This document shows positions 1 through 12,084 of a stretch of 64,000 bases of DNA, one piece after another. This stretch comes from Protea cynaroides (lineage: Eukaryota; Streptophyta; Magnoliopsida; Proteales; Proteaceae): the NCBI GenBank assembly GCA_028583415.1, contig CM053269.1, forward strand, positions 44,623,388-44,687,387, in the 5' to 3' direction. The notes under the pieces are model-generated. The model was not told the origin of the DNA. It made no database searches and saw only the letters and a program-made list of their open reading frames with translations. Within the stretch, counting starts at the first letter, position 1; the number at the start of each line of letters is the position of its first letter. The position numbers were made by a program, and so were the translations under genes.

Positions 1-294
1 TCAGCTGCTAAAGAAGAAGAACACATTTTAATATACATATTAAATAAGATATGTTACTTGAAAATTTTAATTTCCATAATTCCATAATAGGATCGGTCTT
101 ATCTCATTCAGCCATTGCGGTGGGAGTTCCAAAACTCCCAAGACCATCTCTGAACGTTTTAATCTACACCCATTTCAAAATTTATAACCATTAGCCATTG
201 TAATATGAATATTCAAATAATTCAGCACTTAAACCATACAACTCACTTCTATATTGACCAGTACTTATACAATATCATCTGGCACTAATTTTGC

Positions 295-2262
295 CATAAC
301 ATCTTTTACCGCGCAGATAAGGTCAGAATTGAGCCCAAGCACATGTGAATATTGATACTTGGGGTTCAAATAGTATGCTGCAAAATATGAGTCGCCAGAT
401 TAAAATATAGTATTAACTATTAAGTGGAACTAAATTAAAGACATTATTAAATATACTCACCAGCCTTATGCAATGGGTGCATCAGCTGACTTTCCCATCG
501 ATCTTTGATAATTTTCACAAAATGTTTGTTTTCACGTGGAAGCACAACTTTTATACTGTCCTTCAACATATCCATGGCAACATATAAATGTGGCATGGTG
601 GGCTGGAATGCTGTATCTACTAATCTCAGCACCTTCACCACTGGCTCCAGAATTTTGACTACATCCTTCAGCATTCTCTAAAATTCCTCTGAAGCTATAG
701 TAGTCTGTGCTTGAACCTCAACAGGAGAGTTGGACTCCCTCCACCCAAACCAGTCCTCAGATGCAAACATCGATCTGAGGCCTCCCATCTTTGCCTGAAA
801 GCTCTTTAGTGCTATGTAGTTGGTAGCAAATCTGGTAATGCCGGGTTTACCAAGTCCTCTCCACATCTCTCCCTCAGCAAATTCAAAGAATAGCCATAGT
901 TGTATATAAATGTTATCACCTGGCGTGCTTGTTCAATCACTTGCTTTACTTTTTAGATCTTGCCCATGTCTTTCAACATCAAGTCAATGCAATGGGCAGC
1001 ACATGGAGTCTAGAAAAGGTTATAGTTAGCCATCATCATCTCTCCTGCCTTCTTGTAGTTGCTGCCATCAAGTCAATGCAATGGGCAGCACATGGAGTCC
1101 AGAAAAGGTTATAGTTAGTTAGTATCATTTCTCTTGTGTTTTTGTAGTTGCTGCCATTGTCTGTCACAATTTGCACCACATTTGTAGCACCAACTTCATC
1201 CACTACTGTCCGTAGCAATCCATAGATGTAGTTAACATCTTTTGTGAATGCAGATGCATCTACAGACTTCAAGAATGATGTCTTCCCATCATTGTAGACC
1301 ATGAAGTTGATGATGGACTTTGTAGTGGGACTAGTCCAACCATCACACATAATAGTGACCCCATATGTACCCCAGTTATTCCTCAACCTTTCTATCCATA
1401 CTTCTAGTTTTTTTTTTTTAATTCTTGGGAGATATACATTCATTACTTCATATGGAGTAGGGACTTTTAACACTAGGACCAGTCTGAGCAACTGCATCAA
1501 AGAAAGGCTGATAGTATGGGCTACCATTAGCATTTGCTGGGATACTATTATAGATGGATCACCTAGCATAGACATCCCCAATAAATTCTTTTGTACCCTT
1601 CCAATTCTACATACTCTTCAATCTCTTCTGCTTGGCACCAGCCTTCCTAAAAACTGCTGAATCCTGCTGTAGGATCTCAACATAATCCTCATCCTTAGCA
1701 GTAGCAGGTGCAGGTGGTGGTGCTTGGGGTTGTGCTCTAGTATTTTTTAATCTTCTAAACATAGGCCAACCCCCCTTACTCTGCGTTTATGGTTTTTCAA
1801 GCTGCTGAAATGATCCACTACCACCTGCTTCTAAGGCTCTTTGCCTCAACCTTTCCATGTCCATCTCATGGCTGACTTTACTAGCCATTGTTACCCGTCT
1901 CAGATCTCTGGCCTCTTGCTCAGTCATACGTCTGGTATCTATACCATCATCATCTGAACTATCATCATTCAAACCACGCACTGTGCCTCGGATTGCTTCC
2001 TCAAATTGTTTATTTTTTTTCTCTCTGCCCTTCTCTGCTAGCCTCCCTTCATCTGTGTAACTATGACCCTGATAATCTCCACAGGAACTATAACACACTT
2101 TGTCACGTCTTTAGAAGTCCCATTCAAGTGTTGCTTAAGTCTGGTAATCCCACCAGACATAAGCTTCTTCCCACAGAATTTGCATTGAGTTTTCTTTCTA
2201 TCAGCGTCAATGGTGGTACAATACTGCTAAGCCATGTCAGTATGACTAGCATCACCACCTCC
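295..2262 (-). pseudogene. hAT transposase (BED finger, DUF659 type), decayed
   Basis: Minus-strand remains of a plant hAT transposase. In protein order: a BED-type zinc finger near 2105-2230 (QCKFCGKK then RLKQHLNG); an acidic linker (DDSSDDDG, about 1960); the DUF659/RNase-H-like core at 1130-1400 with CDGWT, VVQIVTDNGSNY and FWTPCAAHCIDL; then GITRFATNY (about 830) and the late hAT block YLNPKYQYSH (about 360). These are hallmarks of the DUF659 hAT group common in plants. The frame is broken repeatedly, including by an 89-bp tandem duplication at 981-1158, so no full-length protein can be made. The C-terminal hAT dimerisation block is not seen, and the element's left end lies outside the window. 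Confidence 0.85.
981..1158. repeat. 89-bp tandem duplication inside the hAT gene
   Basis: The stretch beginning AAGTCAATGCAATGGGCAGC at 981 begins again at 1070, and the two copies differ at a few bases. The 89-bp period is not a multiple of three, so the duplication shifts the transposase frame just after the CAAHCIDL block. Confidence 0.85.
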
Positions 2263-2819
2263 CTCACAAGAACCCGAAGCAGCAATTATATTTAGAACGA
2301 GGCACTGTTACATAAGATGATAAATAGAGAAATTTAAATCAATAGATTTATAATAATAAAACTTAAAATGGAAGAACATAAAAGCATCAAATATGCGAAT
2401 ACAACTAAAAACACATTGAAATTATTTTTCAAAATTTTAAAACTATTTTATAAGAAAACATAATATTTTTCTTAATTTTTCCTAATTTTACATAATTATT
2501 TAGATATTATTATTAATTTTGGATATTAAATAAAAATAATTTATTTTTCCAAAAATATAATTCGACAACATGGAACCGTAGATTGGCTAATGGTGTTCAA
2601 CATATATTATTTTGAACACCAACAGATAAGTATTAATATTTTTTTATTAATTCTTTATTGCTGAAAAATAAGATTTATTAATAAAAAATTCATAAAAATA
2701 AAAATATGTACAGAAAAAAAAACTGAAACTGTGTCCGCGTAAATCGGCCAACGGTGTTCAACATATATTATTTTGAAATTAACCCATTAATATTTAAATA
2801 TGTATTTTTTATTTTTTTA

Positions 2820-2913
<94 letters not shown>

Positions 2914-3050
2914 AAAAATGAAACCGTGGCCGTGTAGATCGGCCAACGGTGTTCAACATATAATATTTTCAACAACATCTAATTAATATTTATCATATTT
3001 TTTTAATTTTTAATTGCTGAAAAATACCTTTTTTTAACAGAAAATCAAAA
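2263..3050. repeat. AT-rich spacer with three degenerate ~150-190 bp repeats
   Basis: No gene is seen. A unit with the core CGGCCAACGGTGTTCAACAT and an AT-rich tail (TAATTGCTGAAAAATA) occurs three times, with cores at about 2577-2620, 2728-2778 and 2918-2970. The third unit is lengthened by a TA microsatellite. The position, upstream of the minus-strand transposase, suggests the non-coding 5' region of the hAT element. Confidence 0.6.
2823..2904. repeat. (TA)n microsatellite
   Basis: About 41 uninterrupted TA dinucleotides. Confidence 0.95.
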
Positions 3051-3059
3051 TAAAAAATA

Positions 3060-4699
3060 GAAAAAATTTCATCTACCCCCAAAAACTATATCAAATTCGA
3101 TCTAACCCCCAATAACTTCAAAAATTTCATCTACCACCCAAATGGTTTACATAAACTTCAATCGGCCCCAATTAACTGAAGGACTTGATTGAAAATGTGA
3201 TAAGACATTTCTACCCTTTGTATTTGAAATTAAAAAACATTAAATTGAGATAAAATTACTAATTTGACCTTTTACCACTTTCACAATCCAAATTATTTTT
3301 TTTAACCCTTTGATAAGACATTCTCAAGCAAAAATAGACCTATTTTTTTTATTCTCCCACAAAGAGGACCTATACAATCAACCGAATCCCAAGCTCACCG
3401 GAGATGATACGAACCCTTTCTTGATCTGTGGCGAGGTTTAGCAAAGAACTGGCAGCGGCAATTTGGGCATCGGGAGAGGTGCCTTCCTTCAAGGTTGTAG
3501 CGCCGGAGAAGAGGGCTTCAAGGGCTTGGTTGTTCGAAGGTTGCAGCGGTGGAGAACAAGGGTTCGAAGAAGAGTGGCTTCTCCGGCGGAGAAGAGATCT
3601 TCATGGGTTTGATTGTAGTGGTTGCAGCAACGGAGAATTGGTTGGATGAGATTAGTGATTTGAGGATCAGACCGGCCAAACCGAAGCCGATCCTGATCAG
3701 CAACAGAATCGACAAGGGTTGCAGAGGGCGATCCTAAAATGGCAAAGTAAAAAAAACGTAAAAAACAAAACTGGTCCCAGACGGATTCTGATCCCCTATC
3801 CAGCTCCTTGCTCTAAAAACCCCTAAATCCACCTGACCAGAGACTATACGGCAACAGGGGAATTCAAAGAGGAGAACGGTGAGGGGGAACCCCTAAGCAA
3901 CCTACATGAAGAAAACATAAATAAATAAACCCCTGAAAGGAAAAGTAACAACCTTCTCTTCAATTTCATCCTTAATGAAACAGAAATTTGAAAGAAAAAT
4001 ACCTATATTTGACTCTTAAGAGACGACCTTGGCATTGTACAAGAAAGCAATAGAGCAGAGAATGAAAGCAACGAATGCGAAAATTCCCAAATCAATTATC
4101 AGAAAAATCTCTGCTAACACTATATCCATCATCTTCTTTGAAAAATTTGTTAGTTTTTGCCACTTCACAGGATTAGGTAAAATAGGATATTTCAATTCAC
4201 CAACCATCTTTTACTTTTCATTTCTCTTAAGCACCAAGGAGAAGCTGCGAGAAGAGAAAGAGAGAGTGCAATGTTCTTTAGAAGATATTGATAAAACTAG
4301 AAGCAAAATAAGAGCGATGAAACCAGATTTGTGGAGGTGGAGGAGGATGAGGACCAGCGGCAGCGGTGGAGGAGGCGTTGAAGGCGTAAGCTTGGCGGAG
4401 AGTCTGAATGGTTGCAGGATTGGGGAGAATGAGGGTTGTGGATGATGGTTCAATAGGGGTAAAATGGTCTTTCTATTTGAGAATAAGGGTATTATCGTCC
4501 CAAGATTTTTCAAATAGTGCTTACGTCATCGACTAACGGGACTCTACTAACGGGTGGGGTCTCTTTGACTAACGGTGGAAAATTTTTGGGTGGTAGATGA
4601 GACATTTGGAAACTTTTTGGGTGGTAGATGAAACTTTTGAAATTGTTGGGGGTTAGATCGAATTTGACATAGTTTTTGGGGGTTAGATGAAATTTTTTC
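3060..4699. mobile_element. Non-autonomous Mutator-like element (Pack-MULE type)
   Basis: The ends are inverted repeats of about 100 bp. The left end GAAAAAATTTCATCTA is matched by the right end TAGATGAAATTTTTTC, and both TIRs carry repeated TTTCATCTACCACCC-like blocks (about 3060-3175 and 4585-4699). The element is flanked by identical 9-bp duplications, TAAAAAATA at 3051-3059 and 4700-4708; a 9-bp duplication with long TIRs is typical of Mutator elements. No transposase is present. The interior holds a gene fragment (3370-3532) and further GC-richer, coding-like pieces, including a minus-strand frame at 4016-4207 with a strongly hydrophobic stretch. It sits within the 5' region of the hAT element, so it is younger than that element. 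Confidence 0.85.
3370..3532 (-). pseudogene. Captured fragment of an armadillo-repeat-like gene
   Basis: On the minus strand one frame reads about 50 residues without a stop. It contains DAQIAAASSLLNLATDQERV followed by RIISGELGIRLIV and a stop at 3370. The A-A-x-S-L-L-N-L-A pattern resembles one helix set of an armadillo repeat, as in plant U-box/ARM proteins. A neighbouring frame at 3518-3715 is also open and contains a hydrophobic stretch. It lies inside the Mutator-like element and has no start of its own, so it is read as a captured exon piece. The family assignment rests on pattern recognition. Confidence 0.5.
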
Positions 4700-4708
4700 T
4701 AAAAAATA

Positions 4709-5228
4709 TATATACAAGAATATAATTTCGAAAGGGTGAGGTTGTAGATCAACCTAATGACTCTCACGTATATAAATTCATGATGAACCAACATGTATTG
4801 AACATATTCATGTAAAAAAGTAAGTTTTAGGGAAAAAAAACCATACCTCAAACAGTATATTTGCCAAGAACAAGTGAAAATGAGGCTCTAACAGCACTTT
4901 GGTGGAGAGATTTGCAAAGAACAGAGGTTTTCGAACTTTAGATGCAAGGTTGGAGAAGGAGTGGAGGAGAAGAAAACAGAAGAAAAGAGGGGAAAAAATG
5001 AGTCTTGGTCGAGACTCCTATTTTATTACTTAAACCAGTCGAAACTAGTTCAAAAATTTTCGAGACCAGTTCGAGACTGGTCGAAACCAGTTGAAACTGG
5101 TCGAGATCTAGTCGAGAATTGGTCGAGACTGGTCAAGACCCAGTTTTGAACCTAGTTCTCGTCTCGACCCAGTCAAGACAGGCGAGAAGGTCGAGATCTT
5201 GACCCGTCTCGGTCGAGTTTTCGAACCA
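4709..5228. other. Probable hAT subterminal region with GAGACTGGTCGA repeats
   Basis: No gene is seen. From about 5036 to 5226 short units such as CGAGACTGGTC and its complement GACCAGTTTCGA alternate many times, ending in TCGAGTTTTCGAACC. Dense short subterminal repeats beside an end are usual in hAT elements. The orientation fits the 5' end of the minus-strand transposase unit at 295-2262, with the Mutator-like element nested between. The exact end and target duplication were not found. Confidence 0.4.
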
Positions 5229-5299
5229 TGTGTAAGACTGGGTTACTAGCTATATAAATAGTGGTATGATTGTCACATAACATATTATTAGGTTTGTCA

Positions 5300-7390
5300 A
5301 TAGAAAACCCTAACTCCTGAATGAGTTAAGCCACATCAACTCAGCTGTAGTATGAGCCATGGCTCTATACTCAGATTTTGCACCAGACCTAGCCATTGTA
5401 GTTTGTTTCTTACTCCTCCAAGTGACTAGATTGCCACAAAGTACAATATCCAGTTGTAGAAACTCTCTCACCTTTAGCTCCAGCCCAGTCAACAAATGAA
5501 ATCCAACAATATCAATATGGTTTTGTGGTTTATAAGTAAAATCTTTCCTTGGAGCACCTTTTAGGTATCTCAAGATGTCACATGCAGCCTCCCACTGAAA
5601 TTTTGTTAGTACTCTGCATAAACCAGCTAATTGCACCAACTGCAAATTATATGTCAGGTCTAGTAACAGTAAAATAAGTAAGTCTAGTAACCAATACTAA
5701 TGCTTATCACAAATTCCTTGTTATCACAACCGCAAATTTTCGGAGGAGGATGCATTGGAGTATAAAAGCTGATTTAGAGCCTAACGTGTCAGTCTCAACA
5801 AGAAGGTCTAACATGTACTTTCTCTGAGACAAGCTAATACTCTTCCAGATGCGAACAATTTCAATCCCCAGAAAGTACTTGAGAGCGCCCAAATCTTTCA
5901 TTTGAAAGTGTTGATGCAAACAAGCTTTGACGTGGTCAATGCCAGCTAGATAGTTACCAGAAATGATAATGTGATGGCAAAGTTGACTGCATCATAATGT
6001 CTTCAGCATAAACAACTAACATTATCACCACGGTTCTAAATCTTGGTTTTGATAGCCATTTTGGTAGCTACCCAGACTGAGTTTTCGACCGAAATAACCA
6101 AAATCCAACTGAAATGGTCAAAATGATAGAAATCTGACTTGGTAAGCATCTCCAGTATCTATGCTACGAAATCTTTGTGGGAAGATGAGGGATTGAGCTC
6201 TTTAAAAGAATTCAAGATTGAGTGTTGTGACTGACTAACATCTCTGTTAGGGATGAGATATTTAACAGCTCTCGAGCATTTGTATTTTGTATATTAATGG
6301 ATTTCAAGAGCTGGAATTCTCTCAATTGGAGGATTTTCGGTACCTCACTTTCCTTCTAGTACTAGATATTTTATGTCAGTGTTAGTTGATGTCTTTGCCA
6401 GGAACTTTAACCATGGCACAATGCTGTAACGTCTACAAATCTTTAACTCTGCGGTCTGACTGTGTTGCCAGAGTGGATTCACAATCTCACATCGCTTCGA
6501 ATTCTAGAGATTCGGTGGTGTCAAAATCTTACTTTCTTGCCAGATGCCTTTGATAACTGACAGCCTTGCTAACTCTTATAACAAAAGCATGCCCTGTCTT
6601 GGAGGCACGACGTAGAGGTGGAGAAGACTAGCATCAGAATTGGAGATGCTTACCCAAATCCGTCCGAAATGCCAGAATATCGACCAGAAAAATGCTTACC
6701 TACTAAGTCATAAATTATTTCGTCTCAGAACCTCCTGAAACTTTGAAAAATTGGCCTTTTTTGCGAAATTTTGTTGAGATTTTGACCCTTGACTATCACT
6801 TTAGAACCCTGGCGACAAATAGAAACATAATGGTCAGAATAGCAATGTGTAAACCCATAACCAATAAACCCATAACCAATAACAACCTTGCTAAACTTGT
6901 CAAGCCAGGCTCTTGGGGACTGTTTTAAACTATAAATAGCCTTGCAAAGCTTACACATTTTTTGTACACTCATACCCTGAGCAACATACATCGGATGTTG
7001 GTTTATATAAATCCCTTCATGTAAATCATCATATATAAAGGCATTTTTAATGTCATGATGATAAAAAGGCTGGTCAAGATGATTAAAGGCTAGTCAAGAA
7101 TCAAGCTTGGCGACCAGAGAAATAAGAACGTGCAAAGAGTTAAGCCAAGCAATAAGAGAAATAGTCTCAAAGTAATTAACATCATACTTCTGAGTATCTT
7201 TTGGCCACTAATCTGGCTTTGAGCTGCTCACCAACACCATTAAGGTTTTTCTTGTAACTTAATGGTGTATGCAGACAACACTCCACAAGTTTCTTACCTG
7301 GAGGAAATCAACCAGTTCCCATGTTTGTTGATGACTAAGACACATCCATCTCTACATCCATGGCCAATTTCCACCCAAGCTGAAAAAGAG
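5300..7390 (-). pseudogene. Ty1/copia pol remnant (RT and RNase H)
   Basis: Minus-strand copia polyprotein. Reading from 7390 downward: WKLAMDVEMD and QQTWELVDF (start of RT), then DIKNAFIYDDLHEGIYI, LCKAIYSLKQSPRAW (about 6900), an interruption at 6029-6811, MLVVYAEDI (the YVDDI catalytic block, first Asp changed to Glu), HFQMKDLGALKYFLGIEI (about 5870-5900), and RNase H with WEAACDILRYLKGAPRK, NLVTWRSKKQTTMARS and SEYRAMAHTTAELMWL (5310-5600). Gag, protease and integrase are absent. Stops and frameshifts are frequent, so it is dead. Confidence 0.85.
6029..6811. mobile_element. Small TIR element inserted in the copia RT
   Basis: The ends are CACGGTTCTAAA at 6029 and the complement of CAGGGTTCTAAA at 6811. 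The 783-bp interior has no recognised gene and contains repeated CGACCGAAAT-like motifs. It splits the copia RT exactly between the SPRAW and YAEDI blocks, so it is an insertion. The short CA-GGTTCTAAA ends suggest a hAT-derived non-autonomous element, but no 8-bp duplication could be confirmed. Confidence 0.5.
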
Positions 7391-8229
7391 CCTCTTAGGA
7401 ATAGAGTGCTCCAACAAAGACAAAGCAATATTGTGAAGTAAAAGAGGAGGAAGATGAAAGTAGGGACAAACTGGGGAATGGAATAAGTAACCAAAGTTTT
7501 TTTGAGTACACGAAATGGTACCTTTCTGGAGATCCACAGGTCAATCAATGTTGGATGGAAATGATGAAGGAGCTCTAAAGAAGGGATTCTAACGAAGGAG
7601 AGGGTGATGAGGATGGAGCTTCATGAGACGCTGTGACTAAATGATGCTTTAAATTCACTTAAATGTTGAAGATGGATGTCCCACAGTCAACCTTTAAGTA
7701 TTGATTCAGCAGCAAAATGAAAGATTTGGCCAAAAAAAAAGAAAAAAAGAAGAAGGTTTTTTCTATGAGTTTTGGAGTGCTTTGGCAAAGGAGCCGAAAT
7801 GAGCAAAATTTCGACGAAATTTGTCAAAATTTTGTTGAAATATTGAACGAAACTGTTGAAACAGCCGAAATTTTAGTGCGATGTTTGAAATGAAGTGATA
7901 CAGGAGCTTCGGGTGAAATTGTTTTAACCTGCAGAGTCACCTTGCATTTCGTTTCAACGTTTGTTGAAACCAAAATAATTTGGAACAATTTTCCCAGAAT
8001 TTTCCAAAATCTTGAACTATGACCGCCCCTCCCCTTGCTGCCCCTTTTGACATTGTCTCTGGCATTAACCTGGGCTTGGTTTGGGTTGGATAGGGTACCC
8101 CCGAGTCTGTCTAGAGAACTTGATCCAAATCCTTTCAACTTTATGACCAGTCCATCCATCCCATACCTACTGTAGTATCGACTAGTCAACCCAAGGAGGC
8201 GGGGGTGAATTGGAAATCGCAATGGAAAT
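7391..8229. other. Unclassified spacer
   Basis: No gene was recognised. Around 7790-7900 there are repeated GAAATTTTGTTGAAAT-like motifs resembling the interior of the element at 6029-6811. Around 8020-8180 the sequence is GC-richer with a short open minus frame lacking family features. Confidence 0.4.
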
Positions 8230-9669
8230 ACAAATTAAAATTTTATCAATCCAAACCCAAGATTTCCATGGTGTAAATACAATGATCACAAGATTCTAAG
8301 TGAGTAGGGGGTTGAAGAGACAGAAAGGATTGACACAAGAAGTTTATAGTGGTTTGGCACACCAGCCCACCCTCATGCATCTTGCTTGGAATCCACTAGC
8401 AACCCCTTTCCAAAGTGGGGATGAAACCTTGCACCGGTAGTTTTCCCCAGATCACTAATAACCAAGTGGTTCTCTTGGGATCACCATTCTACGACCTAAT
8501 TGATCACCTCAACCCAACTAGGGACACCCTACCCCTTACAACACTTCCAATAAAGTGCACAAATACAACACAAAGATTAGCAAAGCAAAGCACCAAAACA
8601 ATAACCTCTTGATGGCAGAATTACAAATTTTAACTCAAAATGACTCCAAAGCTCACAAAATCACGAGGAAGATATTCAAGCTTGTAGCACCCTTAGTGAT
8701 ATTCGGTTTTCGTTTTTTAATTCACCCCGTAAGCCTTTTATTTATATGAAAGGAGCCCCATTAAAAAAATTAACCTTTTGGGCTCAAAATGGCAATGACA
8801 AAACAAAGCCGGTCAACTGCTCGGGTAAGGAGGTCGTCTGCCTTCACATTATGCCCTTAGAATTATAGCCATGGGGGTGTACAATTGTTGACAGCAAAGA
8901 CCGGTCAACCTGCTTGGATGACTAGGTGTCTTGCTTTTTTCAGGGTAGAGGAACATTGTGGTCTTGGTTAGTACCCAGACGATCTTAGGGTCATCCGTTA
9001 TCCAGCTAAGGAAAAATTACTCTCGGGATGTATCCGGATGATCTCAAGGTCAACTGCCCTATCATCCGTCTATGTACATGTGAGGAACTATACTCTCGGG
9101 AAACAGTCGGATGTTTTCAGGCTCAGGCACTCTATCGTCTGCCTTATATGTTCCTCAAGCTTCATCTGCCCTTGCCGGTCGACCTAGGAGGTCTTTTGGG
9201 TGGATCTTAGTCTGAATGACAGTTTTATGCCCTTTTGGGCTGAGTGGCCTTAGGCACTTGGATAGCTTGAATCCTCATGGTTGGCTTGACTTGATCTTCA
9301 ACTTGTGTCTTCAAAGTTAACCAACTCATGGCAAGTGTCTTTTGAGCTTGATGAGATATTCAGTTGTTGCTAGATCTCATGACTTGATTCCCAATAATTG
9401 GATTTTCTTCTATCTTCATGATGCTTGGAGGATAGACAAATATGACTAACTTTTTCATACTTCAACTATAAGAGCTCATATATTGATCACAACATGGAAT
9501 GTTTACCTTAACTTTCTCAGAACTTACATTCTTGGATCACAAACTTCATCTGAAAAGTAACTTTACTCTTGAATTATAACAATCTTTGTCCACTACCTGT
9601 AAAAAAAGACCTCTTATGGAACCATAATGTCATGCCGCTAAGGATCAGTATATCAGGTTTGGGACCAGT
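8230..9669. other. Probable degenerate LTR-type repeat DNA
   Basis: No gene is seen. The segment 8230-8760 has a texture often met in plant retrotransposon LTRs. From 8800 to 9240, phrases such as GGTCAACTGC and ATCCGTC recur in both orientations. No ends, primer site or target duplication were found, so the class is open. It may lie within intron 1 of the downstream DGD1 gene. Confidence 0.35.
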
Positions 9670-10571
9670 TGGTGGCAAAGGGGTTAAAACATATCAAATT
9701 AACAAGCCCTCTTTGCTACAGGATCTTTATTCAGTCCAATTCAAAATTCTGCAGAGAAAAATAATAGGAATAATTTACTTATCTTGAAATCTATCCGTCA
9801 GAAATTGATGAAACTTGGGTTGAATGGCCTTTATAATAGTTATGAACACCCGTCAAAATCTGAGAATGATCCGAAAAGAATTGAAGGAGCTATGAGCTTT
9901 GTAACCTTGCTGTACCTGGTGCCACCAAAACCTGGGCAGGTTCAAAAGGATGTTGGCTGCTGATTTGGTTTTTACTTCCTCTAATTGGTGCTGAGTGTTT
10001 CACATATAACCAGCAATAAAGAGCAAAATAGGAGTATTGAATGCAAAAGAACAAGGGAGATAGAGTTCGGTTGAGTCTCACAACCTTGGAGACTCAACCA
10101 GAAAATAAGAGTTTCACTCTCTTTTTTTTCTGGAAAATTCTCTCTACTGCAGCCAACCTGCATTTTCTTTATATATAGCTTTGAAACATTACAAATAAAA
10201 TAGGGGAAAGCTAAACCTCCTTTATAACTTAGGAAGTTTCTAAAACATAGAAATAGGAAAGTTTCTAAAACTGGAATTAGGAAAATCGATTTTAGGCAAG
10301 TCTTAGTCTCCAAGCAACTAAGACTTCTAAACTAACTAGCTTAATTTTTAGGAAACTAAACAATGGAAATAAGTAAACTAAAAATTAGGAAACTAATCAA
10401 AAGAGTCATAACTAATGCTGTTGGTACTGTTCACGTGAACAGTACGGCGTGAACAATGTTCACGTTAATGGTTTGGCCTTTGAGTTGGTCCAATGGACCA
10501 ATACCGACTGGTTCTTTGGGTTGATCATTATCGACTTGAGCTTGGGCCTTGGGCCTTCTTGGACTGCGTCA
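9670..10571 (-). repeat. 3' LTR of the gag-only element
   Basis: About 902 bp and nearly identical to 12085-12999. It includes the palindromic phrase GTTCACGTGAACAGTAC and the TG...CA ends. Confidence 0.9.
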
Positions 10572-10573
10572 AC

Positions 10574-12069
10574 TCCCCCCCACTTAAAATGAACTCGTCC
10601 ACGAGTTCGATAATGATGAAGAATGATTTCAGTGGGTTCGGTAGGCAGCGTCTTCTGATTTTGAAATTTTGGCTGTGTTTGCAATGTTGGAAGAAAATCC
10701 ATCACTTTGGGTCCACTTTCTTCAAGATATTTATACGGTATCACAAAGTTAATATGCTCAACATCTTGAGGAAAGTCAAGTAGAATCGTGGTATTCATAG
10801 GGACTATTGTGTTTAAATCTTCATCTTCCGCAATTGTCTCCATAACACCGTGGTCTTCATCAGAACTGTGGTCACCTTTGTCAATCCCTGGAGCTTTAGC
10901 AAAGGCATCAAAATTATCCACATCTACTTTTGGGGCAATCAAAACCATACTGCTGATTATATGGATTCCATATAAATCATCACCATCATCCATGACATCC
11001 GTATTAGGAACAGAAGTGTCATCACTTCGCGGCTCACATACCTGTGTATCTGGATTGGCCTCGATTGCAACAACTAAAGAGTTTACCTTTAATTTTTGTG
11101 GACAATCTTTAGCAAAGTGACCATATGCATTGCAGTGATAGCATTGCACATCCGTAGCTGCTACCATGAGAGTTTTACCTTTATCTGTCGTTGGAGTAGC
11201 ATGAGATGTAGTCCCTATAGCTTTGCTGATTGGTGTGGAGTGTTTCACTTCATAAGAACTGGAGGTGGGCTTCAGTGTTGACTTCAAAAGGCCCTAGGCT
11301 TGGAAAGCTTTATCAACACAGTCGTTAAGATTAACAATATCAACCACACCTATTTTTTCTCTAATCTCAGGTCGCAATCCCAAATGAAACCGAGATATCA
11401 TTTGATCATCATTGTCTCGTGAACCTGACCGTGCACATAATTGATCAAATTGGTATACATAGTCTTCCATACTCATATTACCTTGACGAAGATTGTTCAG
11501 CTGGTCATGCAACCTTCTTTGGAAAGACCGAGGCAAATACTTTTCTTTCAATTCTTCCTTCATCTCCTCCCAAGTAGTGGGTTCTCTACGACTCCTCATG
11601 AGACTATATTCATAGTTACGCCACCAATCACGAGCACCCCCCACTAGTTTGGAGCGGGCTAATTGCAGCTTTCTAGGTTCGGGAAGGCTAAACCAATCAA
11701 AGTAGTCATCTAAGGCATTCAACCAATCTGTTGCCTTCCATGAAACTCCTTGAGGTCTATCCGTACTTTATGGGTTTGGTAACGGATAGGTTCATCATAG
11801 TCGTCATAGGGTGGGTTGTGGTATTCCTCTCTAGGGACTCTTTGAGGAGCCCCAAGAATACGTCTTGGCATTAGGTTGGCATTAGGGGCTTCCCTTCTAG
11901 GGGCTTCCACTCTAGCCGGCTTAGAATTATTTCGTTCTTCCAAATTACTCATTCTTCCATCCATACTGTCTAACTTGGCATCCATTTTTGTCAATCGTTG
12001 GAGAACCAGATTAACAGGGTTATTGGGATTGTTGGACTGATTAGGAGAGTTATAACTCTCCTCAGCCAT
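10574..12069 (-). pseudogene. Gag of the gag-only LTR element
   Basis: Structural (capsid/nucleocapsid) protein of a Ty3/gypsy-type element. The start ATG at 12069 lies right beside the primer site (MAEESYNSPNQ). A short coiled-coil-like stretch (RLTKMDAKLDSMDGRMSNLE) follows, then the retrotransposon gag domain at 11300-11720 (WLNALDDYFDWFSLPEPRK, WWRNYEYS, YVYQFDQLCAR, RFHLGLRPEIREKI). Next comes a CCHC knuckle, CYHCNAYGHFAKDC, near 11120, and an acidic tail. Near 10580-10610 another frame reads LVDEFILSGGE, which resembles the tail of gypsy polyproteins. A one-base frameshift near 11735 and a TAG at about 11290 break the frame. Confidence 0.85.
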
Positions 12070-12084
12070 GTTCTGATACCAAAT

